Source of the DNA: an uncultured Lachnospiraceae bacterium
GTDB lineage: Bacteria; Bacillota; Clostridia; Lachnospirales; Lachnospiraceae
Assembly: GCA_947629385.1 (NCBI GenBank)
Contig: CANRDO010000006.1
Coordinates: 1 to 64,000, forward strand
Reading direction: 5' to 3'
DNA: 64,000 bases
Shown: positions 9,435 through 25,526 of the stretch, piece by piece
Layout: each line of letters starts with the position of its first letter
How positions within the stretch are numbered: position 1 is the first letter of the stretch
Position numbers and translations under genes: made by a program
Notes under the pieces: generated by a model
The model's input: the letters and a program-made list of their open reading frames with translations, nothing else
Databases searched by the model: none
What the model was told of the DNA's origin: nothing

Positions 9435-10313
9435 ATGATCAAAAGTATGACAGGCTTTGGCCGATGCGAGCATCACCAGGGCAGCAGAAAATTTACGGTC
9501 GAGATGAAGGCGGTCAATCACCGTTATTTCGACGTGAACGTTAAGATGCCGAAGAAATTCAATTTCTTCGAGGCAGAGATACGGAATACGCTAAAGAAAT
9601 ATGTACAGCGCGGCAAGATCGACCTCTTCATCACATATGAGGACGACAGCGAGGAGAATGTTGCACTGAAGTACAACGAGAGCATCGCGGCGGAGTACCT
9701 GAAGTATTATCGCCAGATGGCGGAGACTTTTGGACTTGAGGATGATATCCGCGTCTCTGCGCTTGGCCGCTGCCCCGAGGTCTTCACGATGGAGGAGCAG
9801 GAGGTTGACGAAGAGGAGCTCTGGGCGACGCTGGAGACGGCGCTGGAGGGAGCGTGCAGCCAGTTCGTCGCGGCCAGGGAGCGAGAGGGCGAAGCGCTGA
9901 AGAAGGACATCCTTGACAAGCTCGACGGGATGGAGGAGAATGTAAGCCTGATCGAGGAGCGTTATCCGCAGATTGTGGCCGAGTACCGGAAGAAGCTGGA
10001 GGATAAGGTGCACGAGCTTCTCGAGGATTCGCAGATCGATGAGAACCGAATTGCCTCTGAGGTGGTGCTGTTCGCGGATAAGCTCTGCACGGATGAGGAG
10101 ACGGTGCGCCTGAAGAGCCACATCGGGACGATGCGCGAGGCGCTGCTGCATGGCGACGGGGTTGGCCGGAAGCTGGACTTTATCGCGCAGGAGATGAACC
10201 GCGAGGCGAACACAATCCTGTCCAAGGCGAACGATCTGGCGACGTCCAACATCGCGATCGATCTGAAAACGGACATCGAGAAGGTGCGCGAGCAGGTGCA
10301 GAACATCGAGTGA
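9435..10313 (+). CDS. yicC: YicC family protein (endoribonuclease-like)
   Basis: YicC proteins are conserved proteins linked to RNA turnover and stationary-phase survival; recent work on the family supports endoribonuclease activity. The 292-residue product has the typical N-terminus MIKSMTGFGR, a central FTIRYEDDS-like strand and the characteristic C-terminus with DFIAQEMNREANT and LKTDIEKVREQVQNIE. The frame extends to 9408, but ATG 9435 is chosen for its fit to the family start and the GGAGAGGG motif upstream. As in many Firmicutes it heads a run with remA, gmk and rpoZ. Confidence 0.93.
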   Translation: MIKSMTGFGRCEHHQGSRKFTVEMKAVNHRYFDVNVKMPKKFNFFEAEIRNTLKKYVQRGKIDLFITYEDDSEENVALKYNESIAAEYLKYYRQMAETFGLEDDIRVSALGRCPEVFTMEEQEVDEEELWATLETALEGACSQFVAAREREGEALKKDILDKLDGMEENVSLIEERYPQIVAEYRKKLEDKVHELLEDSQIDENRIASEVVLFADKLCTDEETVRLKSHIGTMREALLHGDGVGRKLDFIAQEMNREANTILSKANDLATSNIAIDLKTDIEKVREQVQNIE

Positions 10314-10391
10314 CGGGGATGCAAATCGACGCGGCTTATCTTTCGAAATCCTGTATGGAGCGAAAGAAAGCGCGCGATCATGGAGGTATCA

Positions 10392-10670
10392 ATGTCAAAT
10401 CTGGTGAATATTGGCTTTGGCAATTTTGTGAACACACAGAAGGTGGTCGCGGTCGTGAATCCGGACGCTGCTCCGATCAAGCGGATGGTGCAGAATGCCA
10501 GGGAGAAGCAGCTTGTGATTGACGCGACGCAGGGCAGAAGGACGAAGTCGGTGCTTGTGATGGAGACCGGACAGATCCTGCTCTCTGCGATGCAGCCGGA
10601 TACGGTGGCAAGACGCTTTGCAGCCGGACTCGGCGCAGAGCAGGAGACGAAGGGAGAAGAACAGCCATGA
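10392..10670 (+). CDS. remA: RemA/DUF370 extracellular matrix regulator family protein
   Basis: RemA is a small DNA-binding protein that activates biofilm matrix operons in Bacillus subtilis; in Clostridia its targets are unknown. The 92-residue product keeps the family signature: NIGFGNFVNTQKVVAVVNPD near the start, then PIKRMVQNAREKQLVIDAT and GRRTKSVLVMETG. ATG 10392 follows GGAGG by five bases. Its last codons overlap gmk by four bases (ATGA), so the two genes are translationally coupled. The yicC-remA-gmk-rpoZ order is conserved widely in Firmicutes. Confidence 0.93.
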   Translation: MSNLVNIGFGNFVNTQKVVAVVNPDAAPIKRMVQNAREKQLVIDATQGRRTKSVLVMETGQILLSAMQPDTVARRFAAGLGAEQETKGEEQP

Positions 10671-11299
10671 GCAGAAAAGGGATCCTTGTAGTGGTGTCCG
10701 GATTTTCCGGGGTCGGCAAGGGTACGCTGATGAAGCTTTTGACCGAGCGCTACGGCCAGTATGCGCTATCCATCTCGGCGACCACGCGTGCGCCGCGAGA
10801 GGGCGAGGAGGACGGCCGGGAATATTTTTTTCGGACCAAGGACGAATTTGAGCAGCTGATCGCCGAGGACCGTCTGATCGAGTATGCATGCTACTGTGAC
10901 AATTATTACGGCACTCCGCGCGATTACGTGGAGGATCAGATTGATCAGGGGCGGGATGTGATCCTGGAGATTGAGCTTCAGGGTGCGCTTAAGATCAAGG
11001 AAAAATATCCGGATGCGCTCCTGTTGTTCGTGATGCCGCCGGATGCGCAGACGCTTGCGCAGAGGCTGAACGGGCGCGGGACCGAGGATGAGGCTGTGAT
11101 CCGCGCGCGGATGCGGCGGGCGGTCGAGGAGTCGGCCGAGGTTGAGAAGTACGATTACATGATTATCAACGACGATCTCGAGGAGAGCATGGAGGAGGTT
11201 CATCGCCTGATCGAGAGCCAACACAACCGAATTGATCGGAATCTGGAGTTTATCGCTCAGATCCGGCAGGAGGTCCGAGAGCTCGCCCGGGATCTGTGA
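10667..11299 (+). CDS. gmk: Guanylate kinase
   Basis: The enzyme converts GMP and ATP to GDP and ADP in purine nucleotide synthesis. The 210-residue product has the P-loop SGFSGVGKGT at residues 10-19, the GMP-binding region (SATTRAPREGEEDGREYFF) and the lid with RLNGRGTEDEAVIRARM. Length and order match the family. It overlaps remA by four bases and precedes rpoZ. Confidence 0.97.
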   Translation: MSRKGILVVVSGFSGVGKGTLMKLLTERYGQYALSISATTRAPREGEEDGREYFFRTKDEFEQLIAEDRLIEYACYCDNYYGTPRDYVEDQIDQGRDVILEIELQGALKIKEKYPDALLLFVMPPDAQTLAQRLNGRGTEDEAVIRARMRRAVEESAEVEKYDYMIINDDLEESMEEVHRLIESQHNRIDRNLEFIAQIRQEVRELARDL

Positions 11300-11326
11300 G
11301 CGTCGACCGTCGATTCGGGATGCCCG

Positions 11327-11368
11327 GATGAAAACAATGTAGAATCTGATGAAAGCAATGCAGAATAA
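11327..11368 (+). repeat. 21-bp direct repeat, two copies, upstream of rpoZ
   Basis: GATGAAAACAATGTAGAAT at 11327 and GATGAAAGCAATGCAGAAT at 11348 differ at two positions. The function is unknown. Confidence 0.6.
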
Positions 11369-11422
11369 AATATAGAAGAGAGTGGTCCCGTGATTCAGGG
11401 ACAGCGAAAGGAGAGCTTAGTT

Positions 11423-11701
11423 ATGTTACATCCATCTTATTCTGATCTGATGAAAGTGGTTAACAGCGAGGTAGAGCAGGGAGATACGCCGGTGGTCAAC
11501 AGCCGGTATTCCATTGTGCTGGCGACGGCAAAGCGCGCGCGCCAGATTATTGCCCGCCAGATGAAGGGCGACGAGGCTGCGAAGGCGATCACGAAGCCGC
11601 TGTCGAAAGCGGTTTCCGAGCTCAACGAAGGCAAGATCAAGGTGCTTCCGGAGGAGACTGCGGTGGCCGAGGAGGAGACCGTGACGGTGACTGAGGAGTA
11701 G
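11423..11701 (+). CDS. rpoZ: RNA polymerase subunit omega
   Basis: Omega assists assembly of the beta' subunit into RNA polymerase. The 92-residue product reads MLHPSYSDLMKVVN, then SRYSIVLATAKRARQI and AKAITKPLSKAVSELNEGKI, the usual clostridial omega. ATG 11423 is preferred to the GTG at 11390 because AAAGGAGAG lies eight bases upstream. beta and beta' are encoded about 6 kb downstream in the same window. Confidence 0.93.
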   Translation: MLHPSYSDLMKVVNSEVEQGDTPVVNSRYSIVLATAKRARQIIARQMKGDEAAKAITKPLSKAVSELNEGKIKVLPEETAVAEEETVTVTEE

Positions 11702-11786
11702 GACGGGGCAATTCTGCCCTGTATCCGCGGCGGTGTGGTGAAAGGGCCGCGGGACGGCCGCTGATGTGAAAGGAAGGCGAGTTTCA

Positions 11787-12611
11787 TTGAAAGAAGTGAA
11801 GAGTTTCAGCAAGAGTTATATCTTTCTGTCGGCGCTCTATGTGGCGCTCGGAGTTGTGCTGATCGCGTGGCCGTCGCTGTCTCTGCGCATGATCGGGATC
11901 GCGCTCGGCATCGTGATGATCGTGCTCGGCATCACCTACGCGATCATCTATTATACAAAGGATAATCTGCAAGGCTTTCTGCAGATGGATCTGGTGATCG
12001 GCATCGTATGCTTTGCGTTCGGTATTTTCATTTTGCTGAATCAGAGCTTTCTCGGAGAGGTGCTGCCGTTCGCGATGGGCATCATCCTGCTGCTCGGTGC
12101 GGTGGTGAAGATCCAGAGCTCGCTCAATATGCGGAAGCTGAGATTTCGGAAATGGTATCTGGTGCTGATCTGTGCCGCCGTCATTGTGGCGCTTGGCATC
12201 GTGCTTCTGTGCAACCCGTTCCAGAAATATGACGATCCGGCAAAGGCGGAGCATTACATGCTCCTGTACATTGGGGGCTGTCTGGTTCTGGACGGCCTGA
12301 CGAATCTGGTCAGTTTGTTTTGTATTCAGTCGAGGGTGCGCAGGCTTGCGAAGCTGCAGAAGGAGAATCCGGACGTCGATCTCCAGGAGCTGCTCATGAA
12401 GCAGGACGTCTACGCAAAGCGTGCCGGGAAGAACGGAAAAACCGTGGATGTTGTGGACGCTTCGGGTGCCGGGAGGGCCAGTGGCTTTGGAGACGTCGCG
12501 CATGCCGGGAGGAGCGGGGACGATGGAACGAGCACCGGCGCAGGATATGCCGTGGCGAACAGAGACGCCGGGGAGCATGGGCTCGTGGAACAGAAAGGAA
12601 AACAGAGATAA
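11787..12611 (+). CDS. DUF308 / HdeD-like membrane protein
   Basis: The product has about six hydrophobic helices in residues 8-190 arranged as two-helix repeats, typical of the HdeD/DUF308 family (YVALGVVLIAWPSLSLRMIG, LGIVMIVLGITYAII). HdeD of E. coli is linked to acid resistance; no function is established for the clostridial members. A hydrophilic tail of about 70 residues rich in Gly, Ala and Asp follows and looks low in complexity. The start is uncertain: TTG 11787 has AAGGAAGG eight bases upstream, while GTG 11766 is also open. It sits between rpoZ and rimO and is probably co-transcribed with them. Confidence 0.75.
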   Translation: MKEVKSFSKSYIFLSALYVALGVVLIAWPSLSLRMIGIALGIVMIVLGITYAIIYYTKDNLQGFLQMDLVIGIVCFAFGIFILLNQSFLGEVLPFAMGIILLLGAVVKIQSSLNMRKLRFRKWYLVLICAAVIVALGIVLLCNPFQKYDDPAKAEHYMLLYIGGCLVLDGLTNLVSLFCIQSRVRRLAKLQKENPDVDLQELLMKQDVYAKRAGKNGKTVDVVDASGAGRASGFGDVAHAGRSGDDGTSTGAGYAVANRDAGEHGLVEQKGKQR

Positions 12612-12614
12612 CAC

Positions 12615-13952
12615 ATGAAAATATTGTTTGTTTCACTCGGCTGCGACAAGAATCTGGTCGACTCCGAGGAAATGCTTGGCTTGTTGGGCAGCAGGGGATA
12701 TACGTTTACGGACGACGAGGCGGAGGCCGACGTCATCATAATCAATACCTGCTGCTTTATCAATGATGCAAAAGAGGAGAGTGTACAGGCGATCCTCGAG
12801 ATGGCGGAATATAAGAAATCCGGAAGCTGCAAGGCGCTCATCGTGACCGGCTGCATGGCGCAGCGCTATCGCCGGGAGATCCTCGACGAGGTCGGGGAAG
12901 TGGACATGGTGCTCGGCACGACGGCCTACGATAAGATCGCGGAGGCCATAGAGCAGGCGCTCGCAGGGAAGCGGGAGGTCGAGACGGAGGAGCTGTCCCG
13001 GCTGCCGCAGATGGAGACGGGGCGGCTCGTGACGACCGGCGGACATTACGCGTACCTGAAGATCGCGGAGGGCTGCGACAAACACTGCACCTACTGCATC
13101 ATCCCGAAACTGCGCGGGAGCTACCGCAGCGTCCCGATGGAGCGGCTGATCGCGCAGGCGGAGGAGCTGGCGGCGCAGGGCGTGAAGGAGCTGATCCTGG
13201 TCGCGCAGGAAACGACGCTCTACGGCGTGGACCTGTACGGGACAAAGTCGCTGCACCTTTTGCTGGAGGCGCTGTGTAAGATCTCCGGGTTGCGATGGAT
13301 TCGTATCCTGTACTGCTATCCGGAGGAAATCTATGACGAGCTGATCGAGACGATTGCGCGTGAACCGAAGATCTGCCACTATCTGGACCTGCCGATCCAG
13401 CACGCGAGCGACGCGGTGCTTAAGCGCATGGGGCGGCGGACGACGAAGGCCGATCTGGTGCGTATCATCGGCCGTCTGCGCGAGGCGATTCCGGACATCA
13501 TGCTGCGCACGACGCTGATCGCCGGTTTCCCGGGGGAGACGCAGGAGCAGCACGAGGAGCTGATGGAGTTCATCGACGAGATGGAGTTTGATCGCCTCGG
13601 GGTGTTTACCTACTCGCAGGAGGAGGATACGCCTGCAGCTTCGATGCCGGATCAGATCGACGAGGAGACGAAGCTGAGCTGGCAGGAGGAATTGATGGAG
13701 CTGCAGCAGGAGATCGCGTTCGACCGCGCGCAGGACATGGTGGGCCGCACGGTGATGGCGATGGTCGAGGGAAAGGTTGCGGACGAGGACGCTTACGTGG
13801 CGCGCACGTACGGAGACGCGCCGAACGTGGACGGCCTGCTGTTTATCCACACGAATGAGACGCTGATGTCCGGGGACTTTGCGCAGGTGAAGATCACGGG
13901 CGCGGCGGAATATGATCTGATAGGAGAGATTGCAGATGAATCTACCGAATAA
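12615..13952 (+). CDS. rimO: Ribosomal protein S12 methylthiotransferase
   Basis: RimO is a radical-SAM enzyme that methylthiolates an aspartate of ribosomal protein S12. The 445-residue product shows the N-terminal MTTase domain with its three cluster cysteines (VSLGCDKNLVDSEE, INTCCF, VTGCMAQRY), the radical-SAM motif CDKHCTYC at about residue 155 and a C-terminal TRAM region. The LGCDKN start separates it from MiaB. It begins three bases after the DUF308 gene and its 3' end overlaps pgsA by 17 bases. Confidence 0.95.
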   Translation: MKILFVSLGCDKNLVDSEEMLGLLGSRGYTFTDDEAEADVIIINTCCFINDAKEESVQAILEMAEYKKSGSCKALIVTGCMAQRYRREILDEVGEVDMVLGTTAYDKIAEAIEQALAGKREVETEELSRLPQMETGRLVTTGGHYAYLKIAEGCDKHCTYCIIPKLRGSYRSVPMERLIAQAEELAAQGVKELILVAQETTLYGVDLYGTKSLHLLLEALCKISGLRWIRILYCYPEEIYDELIETIAREPKICHYLDLPIQHASDAVLKRMGRRTTKADLVRIIGRLREAIPDIMLRTTLIAGFPGETQEQHEELMEFIDEMEFDRLGVFTYSQEEDTPAASMPDQIDEETKLSWQEELMELQQEIAFDRAQDMVGRTVMAMVEGKVADEDAYVARTYGDAPNVDGLLFIHTNETLMSGDFAQVKITGAAEYDLIGEIADESTE

Positions 13953-14475
13953 ACTGACTGTATTACGAGTGTGTATGGTGCCGCTGTTTGTGGTGCTGAT
14001 GCTTACGGACTGGCTCGGAGGCGCCGGAAAATACGTGGCCGCCGCAGTTTTCATCCTCGCGAGCATCACGGACTGGTTTGACGGCTATCTGGCCAGGAAG
14101 AACAATCTGGTCACCGATTTTGGGAAATTTATGGATCCGATCGCGGACAAGCTGCTCGTCTGTTCGGCCCTGATCTGCCTGGTGGAGAAGGGCGCGCTCG
14201 CGGCGTGGATCGTGATCATCATCATCGGCAGGGAGTTCATCATCAGCGGCTTCCGTCTGGTGGCCTCCGACAAGGGGACGGTCATCGCGGCGAGCTACTG
14301 GGGCAAGTTCAAGACGGTCTCCCAGATGCTCATGGTGATCCTGCTGATTCTGGATCTCGGCGGAGCGTTCGACGTGATCGCGAAGGTGCTTGTTTGGGTG
14401 GCGCTGGCGCTCACGGTGATCTCGCTTGCCGATTATCTGAGGAAGAATTGGGGCGTGTTGGATGGGCAGATGTGA
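13936..14475 (+). CDS. pgsA: CDP-diacylglycerol-glycerol-3-phosphate 3-phosphatidyltransferase
   Basis: PgsA makes phosphatidylglycerol phosphate, the first step to phosphatidylglycerol. The 179-residue membrane protein has the CDP-alcohol phosphatidyltransferase motif: D at SITDWFDGYLARKNN continuing to GKFMDPIADK (D-x2-D-G-x2-A-R-x8-G-x3-D-x3-D). Four or five hydrophobic helices are visible. ATG 13936 is chosen over TTG 13930 because GGAGAG lies eight bases upstream. Its ends overlap rimO and cinA, so the three are translated as a coupled unit. Confidence 0.95.
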   Translation: MNLPNKLTVLRVCMVPLFVVLMLTDWLGGAGKYVAAAVFILASITDWFDGYLARKNNLVTDFGKFMDPIADKLLVCSALICLVEKGALAAWIVIIIIGREFIISGFRLVASDKGTVIAASYWGKFKTVSQMLMVILLILDLGGAFDVIAKVLVWVALALTVISLADYLRKNWGVLDGQM

Positions 14476-14947
14476 AGAAATCGTAAAAGAGCTTGCGCGG
14501 CGCAGCCTGACCGTCACGACGGTCGAATCGTGCACGGGCGGGATGATCGCGGCGGCGCTGACCGACGTGCCGGGAAGCTCGGAGGTGTTCAAACGCGGGT
14601 TTGTGACATATTGCGACGAGGCCAAGCATGAGATGGTCGGCGTGCGGACGGAGACGCTGGAGAAGTACACCGCGGTCAGCGTGCAGACGGCCGCTGAGAT
14701 GGCGGAGGGCGGAGCGAAGACAGCGAAGGCGGATTGCTGCGTCTCTGTGACCGGGTACGCGGGACCGGACAGCGGGAGCGGCGAGCCGGTCGGCCTGGTC
14801 TACGTGGGCTGCCATGTCTGCGGCGAGACAGAGGTGAAGGAGCTGCACCTGACGGGTACTCGCGCGCAGATTCGTGTGCAGGCACGGGACGAGGCGCTCG
14901 CGCTTCTGCAAGAAAGTCTGGAGAAATATATGGATCGGATGAAGTAA
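14462..14947 (+). CDS. cinA: CinA C-terminal domain protein (nicotinamide-nucleotide amidohydrolase type)
   Basis: This 161-residue protein is the stand-alone CinA C-terminal (PncC-type) domain, which deamidates nicotinamide mononucleotide in NAD salvage. The family motifs are clear: TVESCTGGMIAAALTDVPGSS, FVTYCDEAKHEMVGV and SVTGYAGPDSGSGEPVGLVYVG. The N-terminal MoaB-like domain of full CinA is absent. It overlaps the end of pgsA by 14 bases. In many Firmicutes recA follows; here the next gene is an alpha-galactosidase. Confidence 0.9.
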   Translation: MGRCEEIVKELARRSLTVTTVESCTGGMIAAALTDVPGSSEVFKRGFVTYCDEAKHEMVGVRTETLEKYTAVSVQTAAEMAEGGAKTAKADCCVSVTGYAGPDSGSGEPVGLVYVGCHVCGETEVKELHLTGTRAQIRVQARDEALALLQESLEKYMDRMK

Positions 14948-15112
14948 GTGAACAGGTGCAGGCGCATGAACAGGTGTCTGCACTTTTCCTGTTTCATGTG
15001 CCGTGCCTGGGACGAAGACTGGCGAAAGCGGCAGTGGACAGCGGAAATGACGAAAAGTCAAAAGGGCGGAGAAAAAGAACCGGGACAGAAAGAGAGAAGG
15101 AGAGAGCAAAAA

Positions 15113-17287
15113 ATGGAAAGAGTGAAAGAGTATCGGTTTGGGGACATGGTGTTGCGATATGAGCGCGATGAGGAGGACAGGGTCGGGCTTGTCCTGTATC
15201 CGGCGTCGCTGTCGCTGCCTGATCAGCTGCAGAAGCAGGCGGCGATGGATCCGCTTGTGCAGGTGAAGCTTGTGGGAGATCCCTATTGCGCGCAGGGCGG
15301 CAACACGATGAGACAGTCGCGCAGCACGCTGGCGCTTCGGCTTGTAGAGCAGACGCTAAAGCAGGACGGCGCGCGGCAGTGTGTGAGGACCGTGCTGGCC
15401 GACGCACGAGGCTACGAGGCAGTGCATACGGCGAGCTGGGAGGAGGGCGACCGCTTCGTGCGGATGCGCACATCGTATGAGAATAAGAGCAGCGAGGCGA
15501 TCCGTCTGGAGCTGCTCTCGAGCTTTTCCCTGACAGGGCTTTCGCCCTATCTGCCGGGAGACTGCAGCGGAGACGTCATGGTGCACCGCCTGCAGTCGCG
15601 CTGGAGTCAGGAGGGGCGGCTGCTGTCGCAGACGCTCGAGGATCTGCAGCTGGAGACCTCCTGGACGAAGGGGTCGGTGCGCTGCGAGCGCTTCGGGCAG
15701 GTCGGTTCGATGCCGGTGAACCGTTATTTCCCGTTCCTGGCGGTCGAGGATACGAAGAACCACGTTTTCTGGGGCGCGCAGCTTAAGCATCCGGCGTCCT
15801 GGCAGATGGAGATCTACCGCTGCGATGATAATATCGCAATCAGCGGCGGACTGGCGGACCGGGAGTTCGGGCACTGGATGAAGGAGCTCGCTCCGGGCGA
15901 ACGCCTTACGGCGCCGGAGGCGATCGTGACCGTGGCGTATCTGCCGCCGGAAGCGACGTGGGGCGCTGCGCAAGAGGATGAAAGCGCGGACCAGATGTCC
16001 GCGATGATCACCGGGTACGAGCCGGATTTAACCGGGCTCGATCTGTTGTGCGGACGGCTTACGCAGGCGGGAGAACGGGCAGTGGACGCGGGACCTGCTT
16101 CGGAGCAGGGGCTTCCGATCATCTTCAATGAATACTGCACGACCTGGGGCTGTCCGTCTCACGAGAATATTGCGGGCATTCTGGATGCGGTCCGGGGAAA
16201 GGGCCTCGACTATTTTGTGATCGACTGCGGCTGGTACAAGACCGACGACGCGGACTGGTGGAACAGCATGGGCGATTACATTCCGTCGAAGACGCTGTTC
16301 CCGGATGGACTAGACAAGACGGTAAAGGCGATTAACGACGCAGGACTGAAGGCAGGCATCTGGTTTGAGATTGAGAATGTCGGATACGGATCGGACGCGT
16401 TTCATCAGACGGAACACCTGTTGAAGCGCGACGGCATGGCGCTGACGACGAACGGCCGTCGCTTCTGGGACATGCGGGATCCTTGGGTGCAAGCGCATCT
16501 GCGCGAGCGCGTGATCGGCACCCTGCAGAAATATGGCTTTGAATATATGAAAATTGATTACAACGATACGATCGGCATTGGCTGCGACGGGGCGGAATCC
16601 CTGGGCGAGGGTCTGCGCCTCAACATGGAGGCGACGATGGCGTTTCTGGAGGAAGTGAAGCGTGAGGTGCCGGGAATCGTTCTCGAAAACTGCGCGTCGG
16701 GCGGCCATCGCCTGGAGCCGGGGCTCATGGGCGCGACCTCGATGGCTTCGTTCTCGGACGCGCACGAATGCGCGGAGGTCCCGATCATCGCGGCGAATCT
16801 GCACCGCGCGATCCTGCCGAGGCAGAGCCAGATCTGGGCGGTCATCCGCGAGACGGACTGCTTGAAGCGGATCGCGTATTCCGTAGCGAATACTTTTCTC
16901 GGCCGGATGTGCCTGTCCGGGGACGTGACGAACCTGAGCGAGGAGCAGTGGGAGGTCATCGAGCGCGGCATCGCATTCTACCGTGAGATCGCCCCGATCA
17001 TCAAGAAGGGGCAAACGTATCACCTGAGCCCGGCGATCGCGCGTATGCGCCATCCGGAGGGTTGGCAGGGGATCGTGCGCGCAGGAGAGAACGGCGAGGC
17101 CTACGCGCTGATCCATACATTCGGCGGTTCTTTCCCGGAGACGATCGGGTTGAAGCTGCCGGCCGATGTCCCAACGAAGATCCTGAGCGCTTACTCCGAC
17201 GTGGAGCCGGACGTCTGGATGGAAAGGGACGTCCTGTACTGCCGCCCGGGAGATAACTGGAAGGCGGTGGCGGTACATCTCGGGTAG
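15113..17287 (+). CDS. Alpha-galactosidase, GH36 family
   Basis: The enzyme releases alpha-linked galactose from oligosaccharides such as melibiose and raffinose. The 724-residue product fits GH36 length and layout: an N-terminal beta-sandwich domain, a central TIM barrel from about residue 320, and a C-terminal beta domain. The nucleophile is Asp482 in YMKIDYND and the acid/base Asp549 in SFSDAHE, positions close to those of characterised GH36 enzymes. No signal peptide is seen, so it acts in the cytoplasm. The frame extends to 14948, but ATG 15113 follows AAGGAGAG and gives the family start. The last codons lie inside the first unit of a 140-bp tandem repeat. Confidence 0.93.
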   Translation: MERVKEYRFGDMVLRYERDEEDRVGLVLYPASLSLPDQLQKQAAMDPLVQVKLVGDPYCAQGGNTMRQSRSTLALRLVEQTLKQDGARQCVRTVLADARGYEAVHTASWEEGDRFVRMRTSYENKSSEAIRLELLSSFSLTGLSPYLPGDCSGDVMVHRLQSRWSQEGRLLSQTLEDLQLETSWTKGSVRCERFGQVGSMPVNRYFPFLAVEDTKNHVFWGAQLKHPASWQMEIYRCDDNIAISGGLADREFGHWMKELAPGERLTAPEAIVTVAYLPPEATWGAAQEDESADQMSAMITGYEPDLTGLDLLCGRLTQAGERAVDAGPASEQGLPIIFNEYCTTWGCPSHENIAGILDAVRGKGLDYFVIDCGWYKTDDADWWNSMGDYIPSKTLFPDGLDKTVKAINDAGLKAGIWFEIENVGYGSDAFHQTEHLLKRDGMALTTNGRRFWDMRDPWVQAHLRERVIGTLQKYGFEYMKIDYNDTIGIGCDGAESLGEGLRLNMEATMAFLEEVKREVPGIVLENCASGGHRLEPGLMGATSMASFSDAHECAEVPIIAANLHRAILPRQSQIWAVIRETDCLKRIAYSVANTFLGRMCLSGDVTNLSEEQWEVIERGIAFYREIAPIIKKGQTYHLSPAIARMRHPEGWQGIVRAGENGEAYALIHTFGGSFPETIGLKLPADVPTKILSAYSDVEPDVWMERDVLYCRPGDNWKAVAVHLG

Positions 17288-17599
17288 ACCGAAGCACTTG
17301 CTGCTGAGGTCGTAAGAAAGTGAAACAAGAGGCAGTTTGGGCTTCGCGGAGCGAAACAGCATGCCCAAACTGCTTGTTGCCGGTCGCGGAGCGAACGGTA
17401 ACGGCGGTGGCGGTACATCTCGGGTAGACCGAAGCACCTGCTGCTGAGGTCGTAAGAAAGTGAGACAAGAGGCAGTTTGGGCTTCGCGGAGCGAAACAGC
17501 ATGCCCAAACTGCTTGTTGCCGGTCGCGGAGCGAACGGTAACGGCGGTAGCGGTACATCTCGGGTAGACCGAAGCACCTGCTGCTGAGGTCGTAAGAAA
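17263..17599 (+). repeat. 140-bp tandem repeat, 2.4 copies, starting in the alpha-galactosidase 3' end
   Basis: Units span 17263-17402, 17403-17542 and 17543-17599 (partial). The first two differ at only two positions, so the duplication is recent. The alpha-galactosidase stop (17285-17287) is in unit 1. Each full unit holds two inverted repeats: GCAGTTTGGGC pairing with GCCCAAACTGC, and the small hairpin CCGGTCGC/GCGAACGG. Neither is followed by a T-run. Confidence 0.95.
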
Positions 17600-17633
17600 C
17601 ATTTTTGTGGAGTAAATTTCTGGGAAAAATCTC

Positions 17634-17662
17634 TTGACTCACCCGCGATCCTGTGCTAAAGT
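17634..17662 (+). promoter_or_regulatory. Sigma-A promoter of rpoB-rpoC
   Basis: TTGACT (17634-17639), 17-bp spacer, TAAAGT (17657-17662). It lies 35 bp after the end of the 140-bp repeat. Confidence 0.8.
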
Positions 17663-17668
17663 GTAAGT

Positions 17669-17802
17669 TGCACTATTGTGCGGGAGTGTGCCCATGAGGG
17701 GGTACTATGCCCAAAATTAAAGAAAATTGGTAATTGTTCAGGAAAAACTAAGGTACTGAACGGTTACGAAAACTGCAGAAAGAACAAGAGGTGAAAGCAT
17801 CA
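17669..17802 (+). promoter_or_regulatory. Structured 5' leader of rpoB
   Basis: About 130 bases separate the predicted transcription start and rpoB. A continuous 12-bp stem (with two G-U pairs) forms between 17730-17741 and 17756-17767, enclosing a 14-base loop. A small GCAC/GTGC hairpin lies near 17671. There is no T-run, so this is not a terminator. A regulatory role is inferred. Confidence 0.45.
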
Positions 17803-21660
<3,858 letters not shown>

Positions 21661-21670
21661 TGCCGTGCTG

Positions 21671-21689
21671 CCGGTCACAGAGTGAACGG
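21671..21689 (+). promoter_or_regulatory. Small hairpin in the rpoB-rpoC intergenic region
   Basis: CCGGTCAC and GTGAACGG form a stem with one internal G-A mismatch and the loop AGA. The same architecture, with CCGGTCGC and GCGAACGG and the loop GGA, occurs in each complete 140-bp repeat unit at 17263-17542; the inner A-T pair has changed to G-C there. It lies just before the rpoC Shine-Dalgarno. Confidence 0.6.
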
Positions 21690-21720
21690 CGACGATCAAG
21701 CGTGTGAAAGGAGTACCGCC

Positions 21721-25476
<3,756 letters not shown>

Positions 25477-25489
25477 TTCCAAAAATATT

Positions 25490-25526
25490 CAGGGGCGGGA
25501 AACAAATTCCTGCCCCTGGTTTTTTA
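25490..25526 (+). terminator. Terminator of rpoBC, shared with the convergent VanZ gene
   Basis: CAGGGGCGGGA (25490-25500) pairs with TCCTGCCCCTG (25508-25518), followed by GGTTTTTT. The A-run on the other side makes it usable on the minus strand as well. Confidence 0.9.

Noticed and set aside
10310..10522. Plus-strand frame overlapping remA
   Set aside because: It lies in another frame of remA, has no family motif and starts inside the yicC stop region.
17001..17642. Minus-strand open frame covering the 140-bp repeats
   Set aside because: Its repetitive protein is simply the translated repeat; the units are explained as tandem DNA duplications.
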